A stretch of DNA of 64,000 nt, from NCBI GenBank assembly GCA_023389035.1, contig JAEWFC010000010.1, positions 62,001 through 126,000 on the forward strand, read 5' to 3'. Numbering within the stretch: position 1 is the first letter of the stretch; every line of letters starts with the position of its first letter. The stretch is from Acidobacteriota bacterium. Lineage in GTDB: Bacteria; Acidobacteriota; Blastocatellia; Pyrinomonadales; Pyrinomonadaceae. This document shows positions 1 through 10,200 of the stretch, in pieces. A program made the translations under genes and the position numbers. A model generated the notes under the pieces. The model was given only the letters and a program-made list of their open reading frames with translations. It was not told where the DNA came from and ran no database searches.

Positions 1-1674
1 CGCTCGGCGATCCCGTCCAATTCATTGGCTGTACTCTACGGACTGGCTCTCGAGTGTGCTGCCGACCAGATACTCGGGCCCGACACTGACCTGCAGATAC
101 ATGCATTTGACGAGACGAACACTGTCATCGACATCCCGCGTATCGCCCGACTGATCCACGCCGCCGACGATGGAATGGTGATGCTGGTCGGGGTTCAATC
201 GAATCAGTTTCCGCGAGCACTTGATATCGCACGCCCTCTTCTGGAAAAAGGCATAAAGGTCGCCGTCGGCGGTTTCCACGTATCAGGCACTATAGCGATG
301 CTCAAGGATCGTGACGAGCACGTTCAAACTGCGATCGACATTGGCGTTAGCGTTTTCGCAGGTGAGGCTGAGGGACGTCTGGGCCAGGTTCTGCTTGACG
401 CGGCGAATGATCGTCTTGAATCGGTCTATAACTTCATGGACGATCTGCCGAACATCGAAAACGTCGCCACCCCGTTGCTCCCGGCCGAACGTGTCCATCT
501 GACGGCAGGTGCTACGACGAGCTTTGACGCGGGGCGAGGTTGTCCGTTCACGTGTTCGTTTTGCACCATCATCAACGTGCAGGGACGAAAGTCTCGCCGG
601 CGTTCACCCGACGACATCGAACGCATCGTCCGTGCAAATGTCGAGCAGGGCCTGCACTCTTTTTTCATAACCGACGACAACTTTGCTAGGAACAAGGATT
701 GGGAGATCATCCTCGACCGGCTGATCGAGCTTCGTGAAACTGAGGGGCTGAAGATCAGCTTTATTATTCAGGTCGACACGCTTTGCCATAAGCTCCCTAA
801 CTTCATCGAAAAGTGTAAGCGCGCCGGGGTGAAACGAGTATTTATCGGCCTGGAAAACATCAATCCCGACAGCCTGCTTGGTGCGAAAAAGCGACAGAAT
901 AAGATCACGGATTACCGGCAGATGCTGCTTGCATGGAAGGCGGTCGGCATCGTCACTTATTGCGGATATATCCTAGGATTCCCCGGCGACACTCGCGAAT
1001 CGATCATCCATGATATCGAGGTGATCAAACGCGAACTTCCGGTCGATCTGCTTGAGTTCTTCTTCCTAACGCCGCTTCCAGGTTCCGAGGATCACAAAAA
1101 GCTGCACGAGGCCGGAGTGCCGATGGACGCGGACCTCAACAAATATGACTTGAACCACGACGTCACTGCTCACTCGACAATGTCGCGTGAAGAATGGCGC
1201 GACACGTACCGGCTCGCTTGGGAAACGTACTACACGGACGAGCACGTCGAGCGTGTCTTGCGGCGCGCGATCGCGACAGGCACGAGCCCCGGCAAGACGA
1301 TGTTCTTCATCGTCTGGTTCAAGGGCTGCATACATATCGAGGGCATTCATCCGCTCGAGGGCGGATTCTTGCGAAGAAAGGTTCGGCGAAACCGCCGTTC
1401 CGGAATGAATATCGAAAGTCCTCTGATCTTCTATCCGAAATACGCTGCTGAGACCGTTGCAAAGCAGTGGCGATGGTTGTCGCTCTATCTGCGAATGCGT
1501 TTGATCTACCTGTCGATCAAACGGGATCCTTCGCGTTTCGATTATATGGATGAGGCTCTTGAACCAGTGACCGACCACGAGGAAGATCGCGAATTATTCC
1601 AGACCGACGCAGCCCAGAAATTCCTCGAAACGGTTCACCGAAACGAAAAGATCACGCGTGGCGAACGCGTGTGA
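1..1674 (+). CDS. B12-binding radical SAM protein (5' end outside window)
   Basis: The frame is open to the left edge, so the start is missing; the first in-window start is a TTG at 25. Counting from that TTG, residues about 50-120 look like a cobalamin-binding Rossmann domain. C173, C177 and C180 form the CxxxCxxC motif that ligands the 4Fe-4S cluster of radical SAM enzymes, followed by a TIM-barrel-like region to about residue 380 and a C-terminal extension. Related B12-radical SAM enzymes carry out methylations, ring contractions or other radical reactions on lipids, cofactors or natural products; the substrate here cannot be read from sequence. Its 3' end overlaps the convergent SpoIIM-like gene by 23 bp. 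Family assignment is firm, function unknown. Confidence 0.85.
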   Translation, partial: RSAIPSNSLAVLYGLALECAADQILGPDTDLQIHAFDETNTVIDIPRIARLIHAADDGMVMLVGVQSNQFPRALDIARPLLEKGIKVAVGGFHVSGTIAMLKDRDEHVQTAIDIGVSVFAGEAEGRLGQVLLDAANDRLESVYNFMDDLPNIENVATPLLPAERVHLTAGATTSFDAGRGCPFTCSFCTIINVQGRKSRRRSPDDIERIVRANVEQGLHSFFITDDNFARNKDWEIILDRLIELRETEGLKISFIIQVDTLCHKLPNFIEKCKRAGVKRVFIGLENINPDSLLGAKKRQNKITDYRQMLLAWKAVGIVTYCGYILGFPGDTRESIIHDIEVIKRELPVDLLEFFFLTPLPGSEDHKKLHEAGVPMDADLNKYDLNHDVTAHSTMSREEWRDTYRLAWETYYTDEHVERVLRRAIATGTSPGKTMFFIVWFKGCIHIEGIHPLEGGFLRRKVRRNRRSGMNIESPLIFYPKYAAETVAKQWRWLSLYLRMRLIYLSIKRDPSRFDYMDEALEPVTDHEEDRELFQTDAAQKFLETVHRNEKITRGERV

Positions 1675-2644
1675 TCGGATCGGCTTCCTGCTTTTCCTTG
1701 CCTCGCCCGGTGAAGTAAACGTACGCGAATAGCAGTGCACCGCTGCCGATGCCGATCGAATATTTTAGCGCCGACGGCAGCGTCGTTGGCGAGATGAATC
1801 CCTCGATAAGGCCTGCCACGAAGAGCACGATCGCACACCCGATAATGATACGCGTCGCTTCGATCCCCTTCTTTTTCAAAGCCTGTGCACGTGTCAGATC
1901 GCCGGGGTCGATCAATGCGTAGCCGATCATCATACCCGCTCCGCCTGCAAGAAAAATGCACGTGAGCTCGATCACGCCGTGGGCGACCATAAATTCGGTA
2001 AGGTCTGCACCGAAAACGGGATCCACAATGTACGAGATCGCAACTACGGCTCCGATTACCAGTCCGTTATAAGCCATCACGTAGAGGGCACCGATACCGA
2101 AAAAGGCGCCCCAGGCAAAAGCGTTGAACGACACGAGAATATTATTCGTAAGTATTGAGCTCGAACCTATCGCATTCGAATCATTGAGACTGAGCCACCA
2201 CCGCTCACCCGATTCTACGGATGCTCGTATCCCGTCGAGTCCCATTACGGTGATGAACTCGCGATCATATGAGATAAGTGCCGCTGAGATCAGGCTAAAG
2301 AATAAAAACGTCGTAAAGGCGATGAAAGTGTAGACCCAGTTTTCCCGGATCGTTACCGGCAAGTCGTGGCCGAGGAACTGCTTTATCACGCTCTTTCCCT
2401 CACCCTCGGCCCGATAGATCTTCCCGTGAGCTCGCACGACGAGTCCGTTAAGGTAATTGATCAGCTTTACGTCGCGGCTTTCCGCTCTTGCAATCGCAAG
2501 GTCTGCTGCTGCCCGACGATAAAGCTCGCCGAATTCGCGCACTTCAGTGCGCGACAGCCCCTTCAAGCTGCTGACACCGAGCAGCTCGAGAAGCTGCTCG
2601 AGCCTCTGCCAATTATCCTTTTTGTCTTCGATCAGGCGATTCAA
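1652..2644 (-). CDS. Stage II sporulation protein M (SpoIIM) family membrane protein
   Basis: A 330-residue protein. A soluble N-terminal helical region (about residues 1-95) with an ERL-type start typical of SpoIIM-like proteins is followed by several hydrophobic segments (about 105-125, 170-215, 230-250, 270-320). In Bacillus SpoIIM works with SpoIID and SpoIIP in septal peptidoglycan dissolution, but homologues are widespread in non-sporulating bacteria, where the role is unclear. No other sporulation gene is present here, so a sporulation role is unlikely. It is divergent from the ABC exporter and convergent with the radical SAM gene. Confidence 0.75.
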   Translation of the reverse strand: MNRLIEDKKDNWQRLEQLLELLGVSSLKGLSRTEVREFGELYRRAAADLAIARAESRDVKLINYLNGLVVRAHGKIYRAEGEGKSVIKQFLGHDLPVTIRENWVYTFIAFTTFLFFSLISAALISYDREFITVMGLDGIRASVESGERWWLSLNDSNAIGSSSILTNNILVSFNAFAWGAFFGIGALYVMAYNGLVIGAVVAISYIVDPVFGADLTEFMVAHGVIELTCIFLAGGAGMMIGYALIDPGDLTRAQALKKKGIEATRIIIGCAIVLFVAGLIEGFISPTTLPSALKYSIGIGSGALLFAYVYFTGRGKEKQEADPITRVRHA

Positions 2645-2662
2645 TGTCTAACCCCAGTTACT

Positions 2663-2691
2663 TTGACCGATTTTGATGTCTTGTTGATAAT
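2663..2691 (+). promoter_or_regulatory. Sigma-70-type promoter for the ABC exporter
   Basis: TTGACC (2663-2668) and GATAAT (2686-2691) are separated by exactly 17 bases, each matching the consensus at five of six positions. Predicted transcription start is near 2698, about 25 bases before the GTG start at 2724. It is seen in sequence only. Confidence 0.55.
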
Positions 2692-2723
2692 CCTCCGTCC
2701 AGCCCATAGAATCAACAGTTTCT

Positions 2724-4550
2724 GTGTCGGATGAAGTAAAAAAATACCACGAAGAAGAATCCATCGGAAAGACGTACGACCTCCGTATCATTCGCCGACT
2801 GGTCGGATATCTGCGTCCGTATTGGCATCTGGCGGCCGCCGCACTTGCCCTCACGCTGATCACAAATATCCTGATCAGCACCCAGCCGTACTTCACAAAG
2901 GTCGCGGTGGATGACTTCATCACTCCCGGGCGAACTGACGGCATTTGGCTTTTCGCGCTCGCGTTCTTCGGCGTCTTTCTTTTCCGTTTCATCTTCTCCT
3001 ACATCCAGGAAATTTTACTGAATACCGTCGGCCAGCGAGTGATGCTCGACATCCGGTCGCAGATCTACGCGAAGCTCCAGCGTCAAGAGGTCGCCTATTA
3101 CGACCGCTATCCGGTCGGCCGGATCATCACTCGATTGACGTCTGACGTAGACGCGTTGAACGAGCTATTCACGTCCGGCGTGATCGACGTTCTTGGCGAC
3201 CTCGTGATAATCCTTGCGATCGTCACATGGATGTTCGCTCTCGATTGGAAGCTCGCGGTCGTTTCTCTGCTTACGGTGCCGCTGTTGTTCGCGGCGACGA
3301 ACTGGTTCCGAAAACACGCACGCAACGGGTTTGACCGCGTCCGCACGCGCAACGCCCGGCTGAACGCCTTTCTCCAGGAGTACATTTCCGGTGCTCAGAC
3401 GGTGCAGCTGATGAACGCCGAACGGCGATCCCTGCATAAGTTTCGTGCGATCAACGATGACTATCGCCAGGCGAATATCGAGACGATCTATTACTATTCG
3501 ATCTTCTATCCGCTGGTTGACTTCATCGGCGCGGTCGGCATTGCCGCTCTCATATTCTTTTTCGGCTATAACACGCTCGGCGGCGTCAGTGCTGCACAGG
3601 ACGCATTGACCGTCGGGACCCTTGCCGCTTTCATACAATATTCCCAGCAGCTCTTTCAGCCGATTCGCGATCTTTCCGACAAGTTCAACGTCCTTCAGGC
3701 AGCGATCGTCGCTTCACATCGGATCTTCATCCTGCTTGATCTGGAGATCGAGATCGTCAGCCCGACCGAACCAAAGCGAAAAGGAAAGGCCGTGGGCGAG
3801 ATCGAGTTCCGAAATGTCTGGTTCGCTTATAAGGAACCCGACTGGGTAATGAAGGACGTATCGTTCAAGATCTCGCCGGGTGAGAGCATCGCTTTGGTCG
3901 GCCATACCGGTTCGGGAAAAACCACCATCACGAATCTGCTGATGCGGTTCTACGACGTTCAGAAGGGTTCGATACTTCTGGACGGTGTCGACGTCAGGGA
4001 TTGGGACCTCGAATCGCTTCGGGAAAATTTTGCGGTGGTCCTTCAGGACGTATTTCTTTTCAGCGGTACGATCGAGAACAACATCCGTCTCGGAAATTCA
4101 GCTATCGACCGCGAGCGTGTGAAATGGGCTGCCGGCGAGGTCCATGCAGATTCGTTTATCTCGCGGCTCGATGGCGATTACGATTTCAAGGTCCGCGAGC
4201 GCGGGGCCGGATTGTCCGTCGGCGAGAAGCAGTTGATCTCCTTCGCGAGAGCCCTTGCGTTTGATCCTAAGATACTCATTCTCGATGAAGCGACGAGCTC
4301 GATCGATACCGAGACGGAACAGCTCATCCAGCAGGCAGTCGATCGCGTGATGGAAGGCCGCACATCGCTCGTGGTTGCACATCGGCTCTCTACGATACAG
4401 CGGTGCGACCGGATATTCGTTCTGCATCACGGCGAATTGCGCGAAAGCGGTACGCATAACGAACTCCTGGCCGAGCGTGGCCTATATTACCGTCTGTATG
4501 AATTGCAGTACGCCGAGACGCCCGGCGGCCGACGGCTCGCAGGTGCCTGA
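2724..4550 (+). CDS. ABC exporter, fused permease and ATPase (MsbA/Lmr-like)
   Basis: A 608-residue half-transporter that should work as a dimer in the inner membrane. Residues about 30-320 form a six-helix ABC type-1 permease and about 350-590 the nucleotide-binding domain. Walker A (GHTGSGKT) begins near residue 393, the Q-loop is VLQD, the signature is LSVGEKQ rather than LSGGQ (as in many multidrug/lipid exporters), Walker B is ILILDEA and the H-loop is VAHR. The GTG start at 2724 fits the promoter at 2663-2691. The substrate cannot be inferred; lipids, drugs or peptides are all possible. Confidence 0.9.
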   Translation: MSDEVKKYHEEESIGKTYDLRIIRRLVGYLRPYWHLAAAALALTLITNILISTQPYFTKVAVDDFITPGRTDGIWLFALAFFGVFLFRFIFSYIQEILLNTVGQRVMLDIRSQIYAKLQRQEVAYYDRYPVGRIITRLTSDVDALNELFTSGVIDVLGDLVIILAIVTWMFALDWKLAVVSLLTVPLLFAATNWFRKHARNGFDRVRTRNARLNAFLQEYISGAQTVQLMNAERRSLHKFRAINDDYRQANIETIYYYSIFYPLVDFIGAVGIAALIFFFGYNTLGGVSAAQDALTVGTLAAFIQYSQQLFQPIRDLSDKFNVLQAAIVASHRIFILLDLEIEIVSPTEPKRKGKAVGEIEFRNVWFAYKEPDWVMKDVSFKISPGESIALVGHTGSGKTTITNLLMRFYDVQKGSILLDGVDVRDWDLESLRENFAVVLQDVFLFSGTIENNIRLGNSAIDRERVKWAAGEVHADSFISRLDGDYDFKVRERGAGLSVGEKQLISFARALAFDPKILILDEATSSIDTETEQLIQQAVDRVMEGRTSLVVAHRLSTIQRCDRIFVLHHGELRESGTHNELLAERGLYYRLYELQYAETPGGRRLAGA

Positions 4551-4576
4551 AATTATGCGTTCGATGCGAGTTTGTT

Positions 4577-4582
4577 TATAAT
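4577..4582 (+). promoter_or_regulatory. -10-like TATAAT just upstream of the sigma-factor gene
   Basis: A perfect TATAAT ends 11 bases before the ATG at 4594, with no Shine-Dalgarno sequence between them and no good -35 at the right distance. If used, the mRNA would have a 5' leader of only a few bases, that is, near-leaderless translation. Confidence 0.35.
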
Positions 4583-4593
4583 ACCGCCAGCTT

Positions 4594-5592
4594 ATGCCAG
4601 AAGCTCAGCTCGAAGACAACCTAAATGATGAGGCGTCTGCACTTGTCGATTCGATCTTTTCACGCTGTTCGGAAAACGCTCCGAACTACGGCGTCAAGCC
4701 TGAATGCTTTAGGAGATCGGTCGTCCGTTCGACCAACAGATACATTTCCTCTCAAGATGGCGGTCAGATCAACGAATCAGAAATAACGGATTTCATCGGG
4801 CAGCTTCAAGCTGACGATCTCTTTCTGGCGATCGCCTGCGCTGCCGGCAACGAGCGCGCATGGTGGGAGTTTGACCAGCAGCATCGGGCCTACCTGGAAC
4901 GTGTCGCGCGTCACCTGGCCAAGACGGATATCGATGCACAAGAAGTCGTCGATCAGGTTTATATTGACCTTTACGGTCAAAAGATCGTCGATGGCGAACG
5001 CGTTTCAAAGTTTGCGACTTATAGCGGCCGCGGAAGCCTCCGTGGCTGGCTTCGAACGGTGATCTGGCATTCGCTCGTCGATCTGCACCGTGCAAGCCAC
5101 GACGAAGTTTCGCTGGATGAATTGACCGAGAACGTCGGCGAGGGAATGGCTCATGCCAGCTTCGCGACGGCGGCACCGGGCGGAGAGGACGAAATGCTCG
5201 ACCGCATCGAGCACGACCGATACCGAAACGCAACGGCACAGGCGCTCGCGTCGTCTTTCGAAGCCCTCGACGACCACGAAAAGCTTTTGCTTCTGTACTA
5301 TCACGTCGAGAATTTGAAATTACGAGAGATCGCTCAGCTTGTTGAAGATGAAGGCTCTGTCCTGCGTGGTTGGTTTCAGAGAAGATCGGCGGCTCGTGAG
5401 AGCGGCGGCCGCACCCACGAATCGACCGTAATGCGTTGGCTTGAGAAGACTTACGCAAAGGTGCTTAGTTCGTTCCAGCAGCGCCTTCGGTCTGACCATG
5501 GGCTTACCGAAGCCGAATCCGCGATCTGTATGGATCTAGCGACCAACGATATTTCCGGCAAAAGCATCTTCGCTAGCTTGACGGCAAAATAG
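4594..5592 (+). CDS. RNA polymerase sigma factor, sigma-70 (ECF-like) family
   Basis: A 332-residue protein. After an N-terminal extension of about 80 residues, a sigma region 2-like block runs from about 85 to 170 (AGNERAWWEF, then VVDQVYIDLYG and SLRGWLRTVIWHSLVDLHR). A region 4-like helix-turn-helix follows the EKLLLLYYHVENLKLREIA segment. It is longer than usual ECF factors (about 200 residues) because of the N-terminal extension and an insert before the end. The following gene encodes a zinc anti-sigma-like protein, and a terminator closes the pair, so they are probably one regulatory unit. The target regulon is unknown. Confidence 0.8.
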   Translation: MPEAQLEDNLNDEASALVDSIFSRCSENAPNYGVKPECFRRSVVRSTNRYISSQDGGQINESEITDFIGQLQADDLFLAIACAAGNERAWWEFDQQHRAYLERVARHLAKTDIDAQEVVDQVYIDLYGQKIVDGERVSKFATYSGRGSLRGWLRTVIWHSLVDLHRASHDEVSLDELTENVGEGMAHASFATAAPGGEDEMLDRIEHDRYRNATAQALASSFEALDDHEKLLLLYYHVENLKLREIAQLVEDEGSVLRGWFQRRSAARESGGRTHESTVMRWLEKTYAKVLSSFQQRLRSDHGLTEAESAICMDLATNDISGKSIFASLTAK

Positions 5593-5680
5593 CTGATGAC
5601 AAATAAATTTCATCCCCTTAATAAATTATGCAAATGTTTCCGCCAGGTTACGTCTGCATGCTGGGAGGAAGTTTAAGAAC

Positions 5681-6100
5681 ATGGCAAACACTGTGGAACT
5701 AAACCAAGACGAGAAGAATATCCAAGGTTTGATCGGGCAGTATCTTGCCATTCGCTCGACCGATACAGCGGATCAGGGCCATCTTGATGAAGACACTCTC
5801 TCGGCATTTGTCGAAGGCTCGCTCAACGAACGCCAAGGGAAAGCCGCGGTCGGACATCTCGTCCGATGCGGTTACTGCCGCAGTATATCGGCAGAGCTGA
5901 TCCGCCTGGAGCTCGCGTTTGCAGAAACATCGCCTGCAACTGTCGCGACGACGGAAGCTCCGCAAAAGATATCCGAGGTCCTTAGCGGCCTGTTCTCAAA
6001 GATCTTTGGGACCGCTGACGGTGCGGTATTCGCCCACAGTGACGATGAGGAAGAAAAGAAGTCAGGGTCAGAGGACGATGCTAAGCCTGCCGACAAATAG
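5681..6100 (+). CDS. Putative soluble zinc-type anti-sigma factor
   Basis: A 139-residue protein preceded by a good Shine-Dalgarno sequence (GGGAGGAAG, about 5661-5670). H59, C63 and C66 form the HxxxCxxC arrangement of zinc-binding anti-sigma (ZAS/zf-HC2) domains. No transmembrane segment is visible, so it would be cytoplasmic, and the tail is rich in Glu, Asp and Lys. It lies 88 bp downstream of the sigma factor gene on the same strand and probably holds that sigma factor inactive. The role is inferred from motif and position. Confidence 0.65.
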   Translation: MANTVELNQDEKNIQGLIGQYLAIRSTDTADQGHLDEDTLSAFVEGSLNERQGKAAVGHLVRCGYCRSISAELIRLELAFAETSPATVATTEAPQKISEVLSGLFSKIFGTADGAVFAHSDDEEEKKSGSEDDAKPADK

Positions 6101-6125
6101 ATAGTACAAGTTGTGACCCACGCCG

Positions 6126-6164
6126 GTGCTGTTCACGAGGTTTTCCTCTGAACAGCACTTTTGT
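6126..6164 (+). terminator. Intrinsic terminator after sigma/anti-sigma pair
   Basis: A 10-bp stem (6126-6135 with 6149-6158), continued by GAGG/CCTC around a TTTT loop, is followed by TTTTGTTTTG. It ends the sigma/anti-sigma transcript before ribA. Confidence 0.85.
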
Positions 6165-6238
6165 TTTGCATTTGCAACCGATTGACCGCAGGCAGCGAAC
6201 TTAGTGATTCATTATTCGCGTGCGAAAGGGTTATAATT

Positions 6239-6913
6239 ATGCTGGTGTCGTCTGATCCAACAAACATCGAAGTTCCAGTCAGCGTCAATGGCGCAGAATC
6301 GTGCGGGCCAAACGATCCGGGACTCACGGTCGAGCGTGTCGCGACTGCGAAGCTTCCTACATCACATGGCGATTTTCTCATCGCAGGCTATCGATCTACG
6401 ATCAGCGACGAGGAATTTGTTGTGCTTTACAAAGGCGAGATGCGGGCAGATATCCCGACGCTGGTTCGGATACATTCGCAGTGTCTGACCGGCGACGTTT
6501 TCGGTTCGATCAAGTGCGACTGCGGTCCGCAGCTTAATCGAGCTATCGAGATGATCGAGTCCGAAGGCAGAGGCGCGATAGTTTATCAGCAGCAGGAAGG
6601 CCGCGGCATCGGTATCTTAAACAAGATCCGGGCGTACGCTCTGCAGGACCAGGGTTCAGACACCGTCGAGGCCAACGAGCAGTTGGGGTTCGCCGTCGAC
6701 GCACGCAATTATCGCCAATGTGCCGAGATACTCTTTGACCTGGGCCTTTGCCGCGTAAAGGTCATCTCCAACAATCCCGACAAGCTCGCGGCTCTCGAAG
6801 CAGCGGGCCTGCGGGTCATCGAACGGATCCCGATCGAGATCGAAAGCAAAGAGCCGGCGGCCCACTACCTCCGGACGAAAAAGGAAAAACTCGGCCATTT
6901 GCTCAATTTCTGA
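6239..6913 (+). CDS. ribA: GTP cyclohydrolase II (riboflavin biosynthesis)
   Basis: A 224-residue stand-alone enzyme that opens GTP to 2,5-diamino-6-ribosylamino-4-pyrimidinone 5'-phosphate, releasing formate and pyrophosphate, the first step of riboflavin synthesis. The zinc ligands C82, C93 and C95 (CLTGDVF...CDC) are present, as are the QQEGRGIG, DTVEAN and SNNPDK motifs. The ATG at 6239 is chosen because it has an AAAGGG element at good spacing; a TTG at 6161 is in frame but lies in the terminator tail. It is not fused to RibB and no other rib gene is nearby. Confidence 0.9.
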   Translation: MLVSSDPTNIEVPVSVNGAESCGPNDPGLTVERVATAKLPTSHGDFLIAGYRSTISDEEFVVLYKGEMRADIPTLVRIHSQCLTGDVFGSIKCDCGPQLNRAIEMIESEGRGAIVYQQQEGRGIGILNKIRAYALQDQGSDTVEANEQLGFAVDARNYRQCAEILFDLGLCRVKVISNNPDKLAALEAAGLRVIERIPIEIESKEPAAHYLRTKKEKLGHLLNF

Positions 6914-7298
6914 ATAATTCGGTAATTGGAAATATATTCAAGTTTTCGGATTTTTTATCTCGCCCGATTATCGTCCGCTCCAAAAAACGCCTACAAAACC
7001 CGCGATTTTACCGCGATTTTAGGCTGGCACGCTCGTTGCATTAATAAGATGCGAGCGTAGTTTGCTATTGAGTTTTCAGGTTCTAACACACTCAGACGGT
7101 GAGAACACGGAAGACATTTTCAGCTCCCTAATTGTGAACAGAATGCCCCAACCCGCGGTTTTAGTGTTGGAATTCTGTTTTCGTTATGTTTGGGACATCT
7201 AGCGACACGCAAGCCTTTTTGAACTTTTCGTTCTCGGCGGACAGATTCGCCCGCCGAACAAAAACTTTTAGTTCGAATCATTACTACAGGAGATAAAA
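6914..7298 (+). promoter_or_regulatory. Non-coding leader of the TonB receptor gene
   Basis: This is 385 bases without a gene. It contains a short direct repeat of CGCGATTTTA near 7000-7020 and a hairpin CGGCGG (7235-7240) / CCGCCG (7251-7256) with 10-nt loop, flanked by T-rich and A-rich arms that could extend it. The strong Shine-Dalgarno sequence ACAGGAG (7285-7291) precedes the ATG at 7299. No convincing sigma-70 promoter was found by eye. Confidence 0.4.
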
Positions 7299-10200
7299 AT
7301 GAACAAGAACTTCAAATTTCTGTCAGCGGTTCTTGCCTTTGTGTTCTGCTTTTCAGCAGCGGCATTCGGGCAGGGAACGACTGGTACGATTGAAGGCACT
7401 GTTACTGACGCCAACGGCGCTGTGGTTCCTAATGCCACCGTTACCGTAACCAGCGTCGGTACAACTGCCGGTTTCAATCGCACCGTCACCGCTAATGACA
7501 GTGGATTTTACTCAGTTCCGCGTATACCGGTTGGTACGTATCGTGTAACTGCAAGCGCGACCAATTTCGCGGAGCGCGGAGTTGACGTCACGGTCGTACT
7601 TGACCGTACCGCTACTGCGAACGTCAGCCTCGGCGTAGGCGGAGTTGTCGGCGTTGTCGACGTTACCGCTGACAACACCGTGCAGATCGACGCTACCAGC
7701 ACCACGATCGACACCAGCATCACCAAGCAGGTGATCGAAGCTCTGCCGAAAGGCACGACCTTCGGCAGCCTTTTGAAGATCGCTCCGAACGTTCGCCCCG
7801 AGGCTCTCGGTGGTGGATTCCAGGTTGACGGTGCTTCGGGCTCAGAGAACGTTTTCGTTATCGACGGTCAGGAAGTAACAAACTTCCGTACCGGCGTTCT
7901 GACACCGAACAGCAACCTTCCCTTCGAGCTTCTTCAGGAAGTCCAGATCAAATCGACCGGTTTCGACGCTGAATACGGCGGTGCTACCGGCGGTGTGGTC
8001 AACGTCGTTACCATCGGTGGTAACAACGCATTCCGTGGAAACTTCGGTGTTTCGTTCGAGCCGGGCCGCCTTCAGGGCACCCCGCGTCCGATCCTGAACC
8101 GCTGGGGAACCGGAGCTGGTCAGTTCGAACAGTTCCAGCCCGCGAGGGATGGCGGTACGAACTGGTTCCCGGTTGCCAGCATCAGCGGACCGATCGTTAA
8201 GGACCGTCTCTGGTTCTCAGCGATCTACGCTCCGCAGATCCAGGAAACGAGCCGTACCATTGCGTATTACACGAGCTCAAACCCCAACACCCGTTCGGTC
8301 AACGACGTTCTTACATACAACACGAACGTCCGCACTGAGCAGGCTTTCTTCCGTCTCGACGCACAGCCGCACTCGACCCTTCGTTTGTTCGGTACGTTCC
8401 TCTGGAACCCGATCATTCAGGAAGGCGTCATTCCCGGCTTGTCAGCAGGCCTTGCAGCTCTGCCGGCACCGGTTAACTTCGGTGGTTCGATCGGTGCCCT
8501 TGGCGGCGTTGATCTTGCGAGCCGTCAGGGCGGACGCCAGAACAGCAACACGGTCAACACCCAGGCTACCTGGACGCCGACCTCAAACACTGTTTTCAAC
8601 TTCCGTTTCGGCCGTACATTCTTGAACGAAAAGCTGAACTCATACTTCCTGCCCGCAGTTACGCGCTTCTTCTGCCGTAACGCTGGTGCGGCAAGTGTTC
8701 CCGGTTCGGGCTGCGTCGGCGGCTTTAACAGCGTCGCAAACAACAACGTTGTTAACCTTGACGTTTCGACCCGTACGACCTTCGACGCTGACGTAGCTTT
8801 CGTCGGCATCAACGCAGGCGGACGCCACAATCTGAAATTCGGATACCAGTGGAACCGTCTTTTCAACTCGGTTGACCGCGGCCACCAAGGCCTCGGCGTG
8901 GTCATTCTTGACTACACTGTGCCGATTTCATCGCAGACGGGTCAGACACCGACCGGTTCGACCGCTGCTAATCCTTCGGGCTTTTGCGGCACTGCAGCAC
9001 CTGGCGATCCCTGCAACTGGGGTTCAGGCTGGATGCAGCGCTTCGGTACGTTCGGTGAAGCAAGCAGCGTTAACCAGGCATTCTTCCTCCAGGATTCATG
9101 GCAGATCGGCCGCCGACTGACCTTGAACCTCGGTGTTCGTTTTGAGAACGAAGAAGTTCCTAGCTTCGGTTCGGGAACATCGATCAGCTTTGGTTGGGGC
9201 GATAAGATCGCTCCCCGTCTCGGCGCGGCATTTGACCTGACCGGCGACGGCAAGACGAAGCTCTTTGCCAGCTACGGTTGGTTCTACGACCGCTTTAAGT
9301 ATGAACTGCCCCGCGGTTCATTCGGCGGCGACTTCTACCGTAACGATTACTTCGAGATCCTTCCGAGCCGTGGTACTGCTTATCAGAACTACACATTCTC
9401 GAACATCATCGGTGGAGCAACCGATCCGATCGGCGGCCTCTGCCCCGGACCGAATGCTCCGATCTGGCCGGGTGGCTGGTCGATCTGTCAGTTCGACTTC
9501 CGTATCGCAACCAACTCTCAAGGTGCAAACATCTTCGAGACGGGCGGTGTGGATCCCGACATTCTGGCCGCTCGACAGAGTGAGTACACGTTCGGTCTCG
9601 AGCGTGAACTTTCGCGTAACTTTGTCTTGAGTGCACGCTACACCCACAAGCAGCTTGACCGTACGGTTGAGGACGTAGGTGTCGTTAACTCGCAGGGTAG
9701 TGAAGCGTACATCATTGGTAACCCGGGTCTTGGTCTGGTCTGCGAAGTCTCGCAGGATTCAGGTCTTCCCTGCACCAAGGCTGTTCGTGACTACGATGCA
9801 GTTGAGGTCCGTGTTGACCGCCGTGCTACCAACTACTTCTTCAACGCCAGCTACACCTGGAGCCGTCTCTACGGTAACTACTCAGGTTTGGCCAGCTCTG
9901 ACGAAGCAGGACGTAACAGCCCGAACGTAAACCGTTACTTTGACCTTCCGCCCCTGGGCTGGACGGCAGACGGTGTTCCGGATAACGGACGTCTCGCGAC
10001 TGACCGCCCGCATGTCTTCAAGGCATACGGTGGTTACAGCTGGAACTGGTTCGGCAACAGTGCTAACCGCACAACGCTTTCGGCATTCACCACTCTCCAG
10101 TCGGGTACTCCGCTGACCACGATATACAACCTGTATAGCTTGGGCACGACGATCCTGTACGGACGTGGCGACGCAGGCCGCACCGAAATGTTCACGGAAA

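Noticed and set aside
1066..1578. A 170-codon minus-strand frame inside the radical SAM gene.
   Set aside because: It is a shadow of a well-supported gene with clear motifs, with no domain character of its own.
1652..2644. Evidence for sporulation from the SpoIIM-like gene.
   Set aside because: The family is widespread in non-sporulating bacteria and no other sporulation gene is present.
6232..6237. TATAAT immediately before the ribA ATG as a promoter.
   Set aside because: Transcription would start inside the gene, and an AAAGGG element already explains the ATG; probably chance in an AT-rich stretch.
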